The notes under the pieces were generated by a model that saw nothing but the letters and a program-made list of their open reading frames with translations, made no database searches and was not told the DNA's origin. A DNA stretch of 64,000 nucleotides from Dryomyza anilis (lineage: Eukaryota; Arthropoda; Insecta; Diptera; Dryomyzidae). The stretch spans positions 107,094,464 through 107,158,463 of the forward strand of contig OX638131.1 of assembly GCA_951804985.1 (NCBI GenBank), read 5' to 3'. Below are positions 47,648 through 57,480 of this stretch, in pieces (the first letter of the stretch is position 1; each line of letters begins with the position of its first letter). Both the position numbers and the translations under genes were made by a program.

Positions 47648-48510
47648 ATATCGTCACTATCATGCCAAAGGGGCGAATGTGCAATTTTTGACATTTGCGT
47701 TTTTTTTACATTTTTGAATGTAGTTTTTCCTCAAGTATTCTGTGCTAAAATCGCGTGTCGATTTGTTGGATACTTCTAGCCACAAAAGTCAAAACCAAAA
47801 GGGCGAATTTGAAAAATTGAAAATCTTGTCATGCCAAAAGGGCGAATCTTTCCTTTTTCGCCATAACTATTTATTGGTACGAAATAGAATAGTAGTGTAA
47901 AGGCATTTATTATTTTTTTTTTAAGCACCTATCGATCTGCATCATTATTTAAAAATATTTTCTTGCAAATAACAAAAATTCGAAAATTTGAAAATCTTGT
48001 CATGCCAAAAGGGCGAATCTTTCCTTTTTCGTCATAACTATTTATTGGTACGAGATAGAATAGTAGTGTAAAGGCATTTATTATTTGTTTTTAAAGCACC
48101 TATCGATCTGAATCATTATTTTAAAATATTTTGCCAAACATTTTTCCTGCAAATAACAAATGGCAAATTTAAATAATGATGCCAATCGATAGGTGCTTTA
48201 AAAACAGACAATTAATTCCTTTACATCACTATTTTATTTTGCTCTAATAAAAAGTTATAGCATAAAAAAAAATATTTGCGTTTTGGTCAGGATATAGCCT
48301 CACAAAATCCGTATTTATAATTCAGTAAGTTGTCCAATTCCAAAGATATTTTATATACGTTATAAGAATTCATGAATAAACCAAAATAATAGAAAAAATT
48401 GAAAAAAATCTAAATTTTACTAATTTTTAAAGCACTTCAAACTTTAAAATTGGATTTCCCAACATTTCTAAAAATGCACATTCGCCCCTTTGGCATGACA
48501 GTGACGATAT
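47648..48510. mobile_element. ATATCGTCAC foldback element, copy 2 (863 bp)
   Basis: Termini ATATCGTCACTATCATGCC and reverse complement ATATCGTCACTGTCATGCC, both followed by AAAGGGGCGAATGTGCA. Inside, CTTGTCATGCCAAAAGGGCG occurs twice in direct orientation (47825 and 47996), so about 170 bp is tandemly duplicated relative to copy 1. The right half carries the mirrored segments. No coding capacity. Confidence 0.88.
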
Positions 48511-48658
48511 CAACTCATTCTAAAGCAAATTTTTCCGAAAATAATTCTTCATAAACAACCCATCTACCCCTGACATTTTAAATTGCTATTTTCCCCCATT
48601 AATTTTAATAAATAGAAAGTAGTATAAGAAAATTTTCTTGAAATTTACTAAAATTTAT
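48511..48658. other. End of the degenerate minisatellite and AT-rich spacer
   Basis: The continuation of the array seen at 47370-47647 fades by about 48600. Nothing else is recognised. Confidence 0.4.
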
Positions 48659-48790
48659 TATACCCTACACCTATGAGGTACAGGGTATATTAACTTTGTG
48701 CATATATTGTAACGCCCCTTAGGAGGCGTGTCCGGTATTGAAAAGTATATATATTCTTGATCAGCATCACTACCAGAGTCCGACCGACTA
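48659..48790 (-). mobile_element. Tail of the dispersed non-coding repeat, inverted
   Basis: Reverse complement of ATATATACTTTTCAATACCG, GACACGCCTCCTAAGGGGCG, ATATATGCACAAAGTTAATA and TACCCTGTACCTCATAGGTG. It matches the repeat tails at 19121-19200 and 46205-46257. Confidence 0.65.
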
Positions 48791-49722
48791 TAAAAATCCG
48801 CCCCATGTGACCGAACTTACCCATGTGACCTAACTTTCCCAACTCGTTTTAATTTGTTTTAAGTTTGAAAAAAAGAATACCACATTTTAATATAATTCAA
48901 TTCGTTCAACTTTTATTGCCTTCTATAATATGTAGCTTTATTTTCCACCTGATCGCGTATGCTTTACTTTACAAGTCACCCTCGTAATTTCTCGTAATAG
49001 TCCATAATATGCCGCAATATGTTGTTGCCGGCAAAGCAGAAAAGTTTCTTCAAGATTATTGCATTCCGTATGCCGCAGTAAATCGTAGAGTTAAAAAAAT
49101 AAACTTCAGTGACAGCAATAAATGGTAGTTAAAAATTACAAGGACAACTTTTATTAATAGCGCAAAAGTTTGTCATATTCTGTCCGGCAATAAAAACACC
49201 ATAAAAATTAAACTATTTAACAGTCGATCTTGCATTTAATTTATCTATAAATTAATTTTTAATTTGATCGCTATAAAAAGTTTAGTTTTTAATTTATTTC
49301 TATTATCTCTAGTAATTATATTTTTTACAACAATTTTCATTTAATGATTAAAATGTGTTTAACTTAATTTAGTTTATCGAAATTTCATTTTAATTTGTTG
49401 TGATAAAACAATTTTTGAAATTGTTAAATTGTCTGCTTCAATTGTCTCTTAATAGAAACACCATAAAAAAAACACTCTTCATATAAGTGCTGAAAGTTAC
49501 AACGTAGCACTTTTGCAGCAATTGAGTTTTATGTGTACGTCGTACTAAAATGTATAATATGTATATGTTTCATATTTTTACTGTTCAGAGCAAGCAATAG
49601 TTTGATTGTATTAAAGAGCAATGCTTTGAGAAGAAGCAGTTTTTGTAATTATTTCGGAAGAGTGCTTCGAAAAGAATTCTTTAGAGTTTAAAATATGTTT
49701 ACACCTTGCATTTGAGCTGCTT
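48791..49722. other. Ordinary AT-rich intron
   Basis: 48800-49150 is moderately complex and 49150-49722 is AT-rich. No feature is supported. Confidence 0.5.
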
Positions 49723-50274
49723 ATATCGTCACTATCATGCCAAAGGAGCGAATGTGTAATTTTTGACATTTGCGTTTTTTTACATTTTTGAAAGTAATTT
49801 TGCTCAAGTAGTGTGGATGAATTCGAAAAATTGAAAATGAACGAATCTTTTCGTTTTTTTGCCAAAACTTTTTATTGGTATAAGATGAAATAGTGGTGTC
49901 AAAGCATTAATTGTTTGTTTTTAAAGCACCTGTCTATCATCATCATTATTTACTTTTTTTTTTTAATTTTTATCATTTCCAAGAAAAATGTTTGACGCTT
50001 TATATTCAAAAAATTAATGCATTTGCATCACTATTTTATGTTGCACCAATAAAGAGTTATAGCAAAAAAACGAAATGATTCGCCCTTTTGGCATGACAAG
50101 ATTTTCCAATTTCTTGGTTTTTTTGCTATAACTCTTTATTGGTGCAAGATAAAATAATAGTGAAAAGGTATTAATTTTTTGTTTTTAAAGCACCTATCGA
50201 TTAGCATCATTATTTAAAAATATTTTGCCAAACATTTTTTCATTTTTAATTTCTTTACATTTCTATTTTATCTT

Positions 50275-50287
50275 ACCCTAATAAAGC
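50275..50287. repeat. SINE target-site duplication, left copy
   Basis: ACCCTAATAAAGC, identical to 50447-50459. Confidence 0.88.
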
Positions 50288-50446
50288 CGGCCTCCGCAGT
50301 CCAGAGGTCTCGGGTTCGAATCCCGGCTTGAACATGGGAGCTCGTGGTCATATTAACCACAAAATTGTAGGGAATAGATTTCACAGTACAATGGATATAT
50401 TCTGTCTAAGTGCTGTGGATCTTAGTAGATATTCCAAAAAAAAAAA
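50288..50446 (+). mobile_element. tRNA-derived SINE, 5'-truncated, with poly-A tail
   Basis: The head CGGCCTCCGCAGTCCAGAGG is followed by GTCTCGGGTTCGAATCCCGG, an intact tRNA T-arm whose B box GGTTCGAATCC lies at 50313-50323. A tRNA-unrelated body (TGAACATGGGAGCTCGTGGT onward) ends in a run of about 12 A at 50436-50447. A perfect 13-bp duplication (ACCCTAATAAAGC) flanks it. Only about 25 bp precede the B box, so the A box and the first part of the tRNA region are missing. It is therefore a dead-on-arrival copy made by LINE-type retrotransposition. The source tRNA cannot be told from this remnant. Confidence 0.87.
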
Positions 50447-50459
50447 ACCCTAATAAAGC
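50447..50459. repeat. SINE target-site duplication, right copy
   Basis: ACCCTAATAAAGC, identical to 50275-50287. Confidence 0.88.
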
Positions 50460-50712
50460 ATAAAAAAAAAAAATATTTGCATTTTGGTCAGGATATGGCC
50501 TTACAAAATCCGTATTTATAATTCAGTAAGTTGTCAAAATCTAAAGATATTTTATAAACGTCGTAATAATTGATGAATAAACCAAAATAACAGAAGAAAT
50601 TGAAAAAAAAACTAAATTTTACTAATTTTTAAAGCACTTCAAACTTTAAAATTTGATTTCTCAACATTTGTAAAATTGCACATTCGCTCATTTGGCATGA
50701 CAGTGACGATAT

Positions 50713-50894
50713 AATATACAAATTTTGATATTTAGCATTTTAAATATTTCAATCTTTGATTACTCTTTAATAACACTACACAACAAAATGAGCAAAAAAG
50801 TTTGCGCAGTAAATAGCACTATTTTTTTATTATTGGAAATGACCAAAAGAATTGAAATGTATAATATAAAAAAAATGTGTATGGATAGGCTTTA
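50713..50894. other. AT-rich spacer
   Basis: Nothing recognised between the foldback copy and repeat R. Confidence 0.4.
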
Positions 50895-51000
50895 CGATAA
50901 CTTGAAAATACTATTTCGAATGCAATAAAATTGAATTTCAATATACTTTAGAAGAAGCGTAAATCTAATTTCGAAAATGAGTCAAATTAGTCAACGTACT

Positions 51001-51035
51001 CAACTACATCCCATAAAAGATATGGGATGTAGTTG
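51001..51035. repeat. Perfect 15-bp hairpin
   Basis: CAACTACATCCCATA and its exact reverse complement TATGGGATGTAGTTG are separated by 5 nt (AAAGA). Confidence 0.95.
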
Positions 51036-51119
51036 TAAACTATTCAATATAAATTAATAAAATTTAAAATTATTTATAAACAATCATCTATCAATACATT
51101 TTAAAAAAATGAGCGTGAT

Positions 51120-52414
51120 CCCCAGACAAAATTTTAAGCAGGCAAGTGGTTCGAAACACGCAGGCAAACAAGCTACCTGTACGCATTGAAATCACATTTT
51201 ATATGAAGCTTTGAGGTAGGCAAAGGTGGGAATGTGGACAAAAGCTGCTAGTTCCCTGCTATAGCATGAAAACAAAATTGGTAGGGATCTGACAGGCATA
51301 GATAGGGTCAGGTAGCCAAACAGGTGTAAGCAAAATGGTAGGCACAAGCAGGGTAAAGTAGGCAATGTGCTGGAAGCAAAATGGTAGGGAAAGGTAGGGA
51401 GCATAAACATATAACATAATTCATCAGTTCCCATCCATCCCACAGTACCATAAACGTCTTGTTGTACAATAACACCGACGAATTTTGTTTGTTAAATTTT
51501 CGCGAAAAACTCAAACGCTTCGATTCTCTATTGCTGGATTCGCATATGTTTTCTGAAGGAACTCCGAATTGTTTGTTATTGTGTTTGCAATTTTGCCAAA
51601 AAAAAAGTGATTGCAGAAAGCAATAACAAAACACGTGTGTATTAAAAACAACATGTGTTTGTTTTTGTACAGCAAGAAATTTTTGTTTCGGGCATCATGA
51701 CGGTTAAAACTATTTGCTGTGCACTTTTGATGATTATGTTAATATCAGCAAAATTCTTCTGCAATACGCAAATCCACGTCAATACGGCACATTTTTACGT
51801 TTTTATTAAAACAATTCGCGTTGCAAATAGATGAGTGTAAACACCGATGTTTACAAATGACAAAAATTTTCAATACTGAAACATTTTGAAGGAAAAATTG
51901 ATATTTCTAAACAAGAATTTCAGTCGACAACTTGTTGATCAATCATTTAAAAATTTTAAAACAAAAATTCCCACACAATAAGCCTAACCAATAAACGAAA
52001 TAAAGTCGACTCTAAAGATAGTTTCAGCTTTTCCGACAATTGTCTCTAATATTTTTTTGTCAAAAAGCTACCTTTCCCTTTCAGTTTCCTACTATGAAGA
52101 AGCTTTTTAAAATTTCAAAACAGAAATTCCTATACAATGTGTTTGCATGCTACTCGCAGGCTACCTTTCCCTTCCATATTCTAGCTATAAAGATACCTTT
52201 CAAAACTTCAAAACTTACAGAAAAATGCTTTTGCCTGCTAGGGGTAGGCTTGAACATATTAGTTTGCGGCGTAAATGCTGCTATAGGGAGCCTGCTTATT
52301 TTGAAAAATTCAAAATGCCTGCTATGCAATGTGTATTTCCTACCATATTCCTGTGAGTTTTCCTCAAAACTACTACTATAATACCAGTTTCCTTGCATAT
52401 TTTTTTGTCTGGGG
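51120..52414. mobile_element. Inserted element of about 1.3 kb with CCCCAGACAAAA termini
   Basis: The left end CCCCAGACAAAATTTTAAG and the right end, reverse complement CCCCAGACAAAAAAATATG, are inverted. The inner parts carry further inverted short words (AGGTAGGCAAAGGTGGG / AGGCTACCTTTCCCTTCC; AAGCAGGCAAG / CTTGCATATT). The flanks join to give GTGATCCGCCCACATTTTT, matching the uninterrupted GTGATCCGCTCACATTTTT (reverse complement of 45900-45920) in copy 1 of repeat R. No coding frame has a recognisable domain. Confidence 0.7.
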
Positions 52415-52800
52415 CCGCCCACATTTTTCCTTTTCTATTTTTATGCCTATATATATAGCACTCTATAATACTGTCACATAAATTTTCTTATCCTCAAATA
52501 TTACTCATATATTTTTGTCATTGATAGCTCAATTTCTTCAAAAGAGCGTAGAATAATTTTGGTATATTATAAACTATGTATCATCGTATTTTTTCGATTT
52601 TTTTCAATTTTTTAATTGCATTTTTGATATAAATTTTTGTTGAAAAAAATACTTTTCTCCTATTGAGTTTTCTTAAACTAGTAATGTTGTGAACAATGTG
52701 AAATTGGATATTTAATTACCTCTCATTTGATATAAAACTTGATCATATGAGTTATTTTGAAAGCGAGATATTTAAAATTATACGTGGTAGTCCTTTTTAA

Positions 52801-53160
52801 TTTCATTGCGGATTAATTTGATCATTGGTTTAAAAGTGTTTAAATCGCGATAAAGAAAAACAAAGATAGAGTAAATTTCCGAAATCATATCGTTACAAAT
52901 AACAAATATAATAATACTTTTGTAACTTGTATTAAGTGAATTATAAAGCAATTTGTGGATATTTAAATAGGCAAAAATTATACATATGGAATAAAAATAT
53001 TGAAGAAATGTGAAAATCCTTTTAACCGCGAAATAAACGAAAAAAAAACTTTAGAAATGAATATAGACAAAGAGAAAATACAAAATTTTAAGTACCACTA
53101 AATTTTATAATATTTTCTTTTTTTTTTAATTTGGTAGTACAAATTTTAAATTCTAAAATA
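52801..53160. other. AT-rich intron flanking the mariner
   Basis: No feature apart from the TA at 53159-53160 that flanks the transposon. Confidence 0.5.
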
Positions 53161-53272
53161 CAGGGTTTTTCAACAGGGACGCTACAAAAGTAGAGCGACA
53201 GGGACAGCAAATGACGCTATATTTTTTGCCGCTCTTTTGACATTTCTCTTCAATAAGGTTTGCAATTTCATA

Positions 53273-54324
53273 ATGGAAAGATATTCGAGTCAACAACGAG
53301 TCGAAATTATTAAAATTTACTACCGAAATTCGGAGTCAGTGGCCTCAACGTTAAGAGCGCTACGTCCAATTTATGGTCGTCATAATCGTCCTAGCAGATC
53401 AACAATTGAGTGTCTTAGTGGAAAAATTTGAATCCACAGGCACAGTACAAAATGTACGTGCCAGTGAGACAAAGAAGTGCCCGTAGTGTCGAGAATATTA
53501 ATGCCGCTGAGGCTTCAGTTGAAGAAAGCCCAAATGTGTCTCTCACACGTCGTCAAGCGTTGATCTTTGCGTTGATCTTTGCGTTGATCTTTGCGAAAAG
53601 ATCTTGGCCTACATCCATACAAAATCAAATTGACGCAAGAACTGAAGCCACTTGACCACCAGAAGCGTCCTATGTTCGTGAATTGGGCTGAGCAACAACT
53701 TGAAAATGATTCGAATTTTCATCGAAAAATCATCTTCAGCGATGAGGCTCATTTCTGGCTGAATGGCTTGTTCAATAAACAAAATATGCGTTATAGGTCA
53801 GACAACACTGCACACGTACTCCATGAGTCATCATTGCATCCTGAAAAAATTACGGTTTGGTGCGGTTTATGGGCCGGCGGCGTCATTGGGCCGTACTTCT
53901 TCCGTGTTGATCAAGACCGGCACGTTACTGTGAATGGGAATCGCTACCGTTCAAGGATAACCGAATATTTTTGGCCCCAATTGGATGATATGGACTTGGA
54001 GGACATGTGGTTCCAACAGGACGGCCCACAAGCCACACAGCGAATGCCACAATCAATTTATTGGAAACCAAGTTTGGAGAACGTGTTATCTCACGAAATG
54101 GTCCAGTCGATTGGCCGCCTCGGTCGTGCGATTTGACGCCGTTAGACTATTTCCTGTGGGGCTACGTCAAGTCTATGGTCTATGCCAACAAGCCAGCGAC
54201 GATTGATGAACTTCGTAAGAATATCGAACGTGAAATTGCAGCAGGCCGATTTTGGGTTCAGCGTCTGGACTTCTGCAAGCGTGCCCGTGGTGGCCATGCA
54301 AAAGAAATTGAGTTCCATACATAA
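53273..54324 (+). pseudogene. DD41D mariner transposase, disrupted by frameshifts
   Basis: Cut-and-paste transposase, about 350 codons if intact. The start codon ATG at 53273 follows the terminal repeat and leader. The N-terminal DNA-binding domain begins QQRVEIIKIYYRNSESVAST. The catalytic Asp residues are at 53741 (FSDEAHFWL), 54020 (MWFQQDG) and 54145 (DLTPLDYFLWGY). Ninety-two residues separate the first two. Between the second and third there are 122 nt, one short of 41 codons, which gives DD41D once a single-base loss near 54024-54030 is allowed for. Other breaks are a frame change near 53415 and a region at 53557-53592 where a 12-bp unit (GCGTTGATCTTT) is triplicated and the frame shifts again. 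The stop is TAA at 54322, after GGHAKEIEFHT. It cannot make an active enzyme. A DD41D signature is typical of the rosa group first described in Ceratitis. Confidence 0.9.
53557..53592. repeat. 12-bp triplication inside the transposase
   Basis: Three exact tandem copies of GCGTTGATCTTT, apparently replacing part of the linker between the DNA-binding and catalytic domains. Confidence 0.9.
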
Positions 54325-54419
54325 TAACATCGAACGTACTTTTACATGAATAAAGAATTTCATTGATATCCAAAACTGTTTTTGTTTTATGTGTAGCGCT
54401 CTTATTGAAAAACCCTTTA

Positions 54420-55883
54420 TTTTTTAAAATATTTAAATATTGAATTAACTTTATTATTACAAGATACTGAGTCGTTTAAACATTTGTTATAATTTGCAAC
54501 TTTAGTTTTTGACTGTTTTGTCTTCTCTTTCTTACCATTTAATTTTACTATCCAAGTAGAAAATTTTTATGAGTTTGCACCAGAAGTGCTTTTATACCAA
54601 CCATCTGTATATGTTTGAATTTGAGTGTGTGTGTGTGGGCATGTCTGTCTATGCGGTTGTGTGTGTTTCAAATTTTATTGTTAGTGCCGTCAGAAACTGT
54701 GCTGCATAATGAGGCATATAAGTAATTTGAGGTTAACGATTTCTATAAATTTGAGAAGTGGCGCTGCTTAAAATTTATAGTTTTTTTCATATTTTTGTAC
54801 ACATATTTTTAATGGATTTTTATTGTATTAAATGAATTTTAAAATTTAAATTAAAAATTATAAATTTTTATTTTATTAATAATTATTAATAAAATTTAGT
54901 ATTCAAATTTAAAGAAATTCAAATTTAATTTATATTTTAAATAAAACTACTAGTTTTATTTGATAAAAAAATATTATTTTATCTATTTTAAATCATTTTT
55001 CTATGTAAGCAAAATAAAAAAATAGATTCCTTATTAAATTTAAATTATACTAGAAATCTATCGCTTTGTTTTATGTCTGATTCTATTCTATATGTGTCTC
55101 TTTCTTCCTTAATGTTCTTTCATTTTTCAAACTTTCCTTTCACGCTTTCATTTCAATTTGATGCATTTGAAATACTTCACAAAAAAAATTAATGAAATAA
55201 AAAATTATAAAAATTAAAAAAAATTATATATATTTTAAAAAATGAATATTCAAATAAAATTTTTATATAATTTAAAAACTAAAATATTTTTCTTTTTTTG
55301 ATTAAAAAAATTTTGAAATATTAATTAATTATATCAAAAAAAACATTAAAATATTGAAAACATAAATTTTTATAAAAATGGAAAATATAATAAAAAACAT
55401 TAAAAAATTAATATTAAAATAAATTTTTAATAAAATTTAAAAACTAAAAATAAATTATTATTATTTTTTTAATTTCTAAATAATATTTTGAAATATTAAT
55501 AAAAAAATAATTAAAAAAATATATGATAATTATGAATAAACAATTTTTTTTTGAAAATTTTATTCTACACAAAATGTTTGAAAAAAAAAATTTAAAACAA
55601 ATATTTTAAAACATTTTATTTTTAAATAAAATAAAAAAAAAATAATACTAATAATAATTTCAAAAAAAATTACAAAAAAAAAATAATAATAAAACTTAAA
55701 TAAAATTAAAATTTCTAAATTAAAAATATTAAAAAAATTCATATAATAAAAATTAAAAAAAATAAAATGTATTCATTTTAATAAATTTGGGTTTTTTATT
55801 TAATTAAAAACTTTAATTTTAATATATTTTTTCAAAATAAATTTTCCTTTAAATATTCTTTTGTTTTCCTTTAAAGCATGACA
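54420..55883. other. Intron, extremely AT-rich in its second half
   Basis: 54440-54780 is ordinary intron with a short TG run at 54621-54640. 54780-55860 is almost purely A and T with long homopolymer runs. No feature is supported. Confidence 0.55.
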
Positions 55884-56007
55884 GTTTTGAGGTACAGAAC
55901 CTTAAAAAAAGAAAACTATATTTTACAAACATTTTCTATTCCAAAGTTTTGAGGTACAGAACCTTAAAAAAAGAAAACTATATTTTGCAAACATTTTCTA
56001 TTCCAAA
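55884..56007. repeat. 62-bp tandem duplication
   Basis: GTTTTGAGGTACAGAACC and the rest of a 62-bp unit occur at 55884 and 55946, differing at one base (TTTTACAAAC / TTTTGCAAAC). Confidence 0.95.
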
Positions 56008-56113
56008 ACTTTGGACTTTTAACTTGCATTTGAAAATTTTCTAAGTAATGATTCTTTTTAGAAACTTGGAAAATATATATATAAAAAATCTATCACTCTC
56101 GGAAAATACCAAA

Positions 56114-56459
56114 CCAGTCTGTCATTCGATTCGATATTGATACGAGAACGTTACAATATGTCGCAGATCTCGTACGTTATCAAATCAAAAATTGTACAAG
56201 TAACATACTCCAAAATATACTAAAGTGCAAGGATAGTTGGAAGCGATATATCGCAAACGAGATTAATAAGTACAACGATATCAAGATTGATTTGAAAAAT
56301 ATAGCGATAGCAATGTGGAAAATATTTACAAATCGAATCTTATCATAAAATTTTACTGTTTGAAAAATTTTAAAAATTATTAGCGATAAAGCAACGAGAA
56401 CGAAATTTTATATCGAAATTAGTTTAAGAAATTAAGAGCTCCGATATATGACAGACTGG
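56114..56459. mobile_element. Candidate MITE with CCAGTCTGTCAT termini (346 bp)
   Basis: CCAGTCTGTCAT at 56114-56125 is exactly inverted at 56448-56459. The interior is AT-rich with many CGATAT and ACGAGA words and has no coding capacity. The target duplication is not clear (flanks ATACCAAA and GTATGAAA). Confidence 0.6.
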
Positions 56460-56889
56460 GTATGAAACCAATTTTTAAAATAATAAAATTGTTCAGTGAT
56501 ATTTTTAGATTCTGAGAAAACCCAAAATGAATTAAATTTTCCAATGTTGTTCTTTTTGCTAAGAATCATTTTTTCCCAAAAAACGAAGTTTATGAAAACA
56601 ATTTGTTCAAAAAACAGTCTAACGACAAATTGGGTTTTGTACAAATCGGAATGAAACAAATTTGTCAAAAAACAAAAATGTCCAATTGCGCAGCTAAATT
56701 CAAGAAATCCTAAAGAAATACGTTTTTTACAGAAACCTTGTTGTGATTGGATTTCCAAAGATTTCTTTCTTCCTCTATAAAAACTATAATTAAAGAAAAC
56801 AAATAACTGTTTCCATTTGATTTCATTTGTTTTGTACTTATTGTAGTTTATATACTTGTTGTCCTTTTTTAAATTTTGTACTTTTGGTA
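56460..56889. other. Intron spacer
   Basis: Ordinary sequence between the MITE and the 9-bp array. The minus-strand open frame entering here from the array is not a gene. Confidence 0.5.
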
Positions 56890-57480
56890 AATTTGTACTT
56901 TTTGTACTTTTTGTACTTTTTGTACTTTTTGTACTTTTTGTACTTTTTGTACTTTTTGTACTTTTTGTACATTTTGTACTTTTTGTACATTTTGTACTTT
57001 TTGTACTTTTTGTACTTTTTGTACTTTTTGTACTTTTTGTACTTTTGTACTTTTTGTACTTTTTGTACTTTTTGTAGTTTTTGTACTTTTTGTACTTTTT
57101 GTACTTTTTGTACTTTTTGTACTTTTTGTACTTTTTGTACTTTTTGTACTTTTTGTACTTTTTGTACTTTTTGTACTTTTTGTACTTTTTGTACTTTTTG
57201 TACTTTTTGTACTTTTTGTACTTTTTGTACTTTTTGTACTTTTTGTACTTTTTGTACTTTTTGTACTTTTTGTACTTTTTGTACTTTTTGTACTTTTTGT
57301 ACTTTTTGTACTTTTTGTACTTTTTGTACTTTCTGTACTTTCTGTACTTTCTGTACTTTCTGTACTTTCTGTACTTTTTGTACTTTTTGTACTTTTTGTA
57401 CTTTTTGTACTTTTTGTACTTTTTGTACATTTTGTACTTTTTGTACTTTTTGTACTTTTTGTACTTTTTGCACTATTTGT
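56890..57480. repeat. 9-bp (GTACTTTTT)n array, about 65 copies
   Basis: Near-perfect GTACTTTTT units, the reverse complement of the 30691-32240 monomer. It includes a five-unit GTACTTTCT variant block at 57333-57374 and sporadic GTACATTTT units. Long Phe/Leu/Tyr/Cys frames and their Lys/Gln/Val minus-strand partners are artefacts. Confidence 0.96.

Larger units (their letters stand above)
49723..50712. mobile_element. ATATCGTCAC foldback element, copy 3, carrying a SINE insertion
   Basis: Termini ATATCGTCACTATCATGCC and reverse complement ATATCGTCACTGTCATGCC. Interior segments are as in copies 1 and 2 (CACCTGTCTATCATCATCATT, TTTGGCATGACAAGATTTTC). Without the SINE and one target duplicate it would be about 820 bp. 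Several substitutions in the terminal GGGGCGAATGTGCA region (AAAGGAGCGAATGTGTAA; ATGAGCGAATGTGCA on the right) make it the most diverged of the three full copies. Confidence 0.85.
50895..52800. mobile_element. Foldback repeat 'R', copy 2, split by an inserted element
   Basis: 50895-51119 is the reverse complement-like match of 45950-46140 (GTCAACGTACTCAACTACAT against the GATTACGTTGACTAAATCGA side). 52415-52700 matches, inverted, 45640-45915 (TATTTTTATGCCTATATATA, ATAAATTTTCTTATCCTCAA). 52560-52800 also resembles 46440-46700 in direct orientation, because R is itself an inverted repeat. 51120-52414 is absent from copy 1 and represents a later insertion. Confidence 0.6.
53161..54417 (+). mobile_element. 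DD41D (rosa-type) mariner element, nearly full length (1257 bp)
   Basis: Bounded by imperfect 24-bp inverted repeats, AGGGTTTTTCAACAGGGACG... at the left and reverse complement AGGGTTTTTCAATAAGAGCG... at the right, with TA on both sides (53159-53160, 54418-54419), the standard Tc1/mariner target. It contains a broken transposase gene at 53273-54324. Length and layout are those of an ordinary mariner. Fragments of the same family lie at 1409-1617 and 34808-34954. Confidence 0.92.

Noticed and set aside
50287..50340. A functional tRNA gene
   Set aside because: Only the T-arm and B box are present. The acceptor stem, D-arm and A box are missing, and the poly-A tail with target duplication shows a SINE.
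54142..54373. Minus-strand frames of 66-73 codons over the mariner 3' end
   Set aside because: They are antisense to the transposase. The plus-strand catalytic motifs explain the open region.
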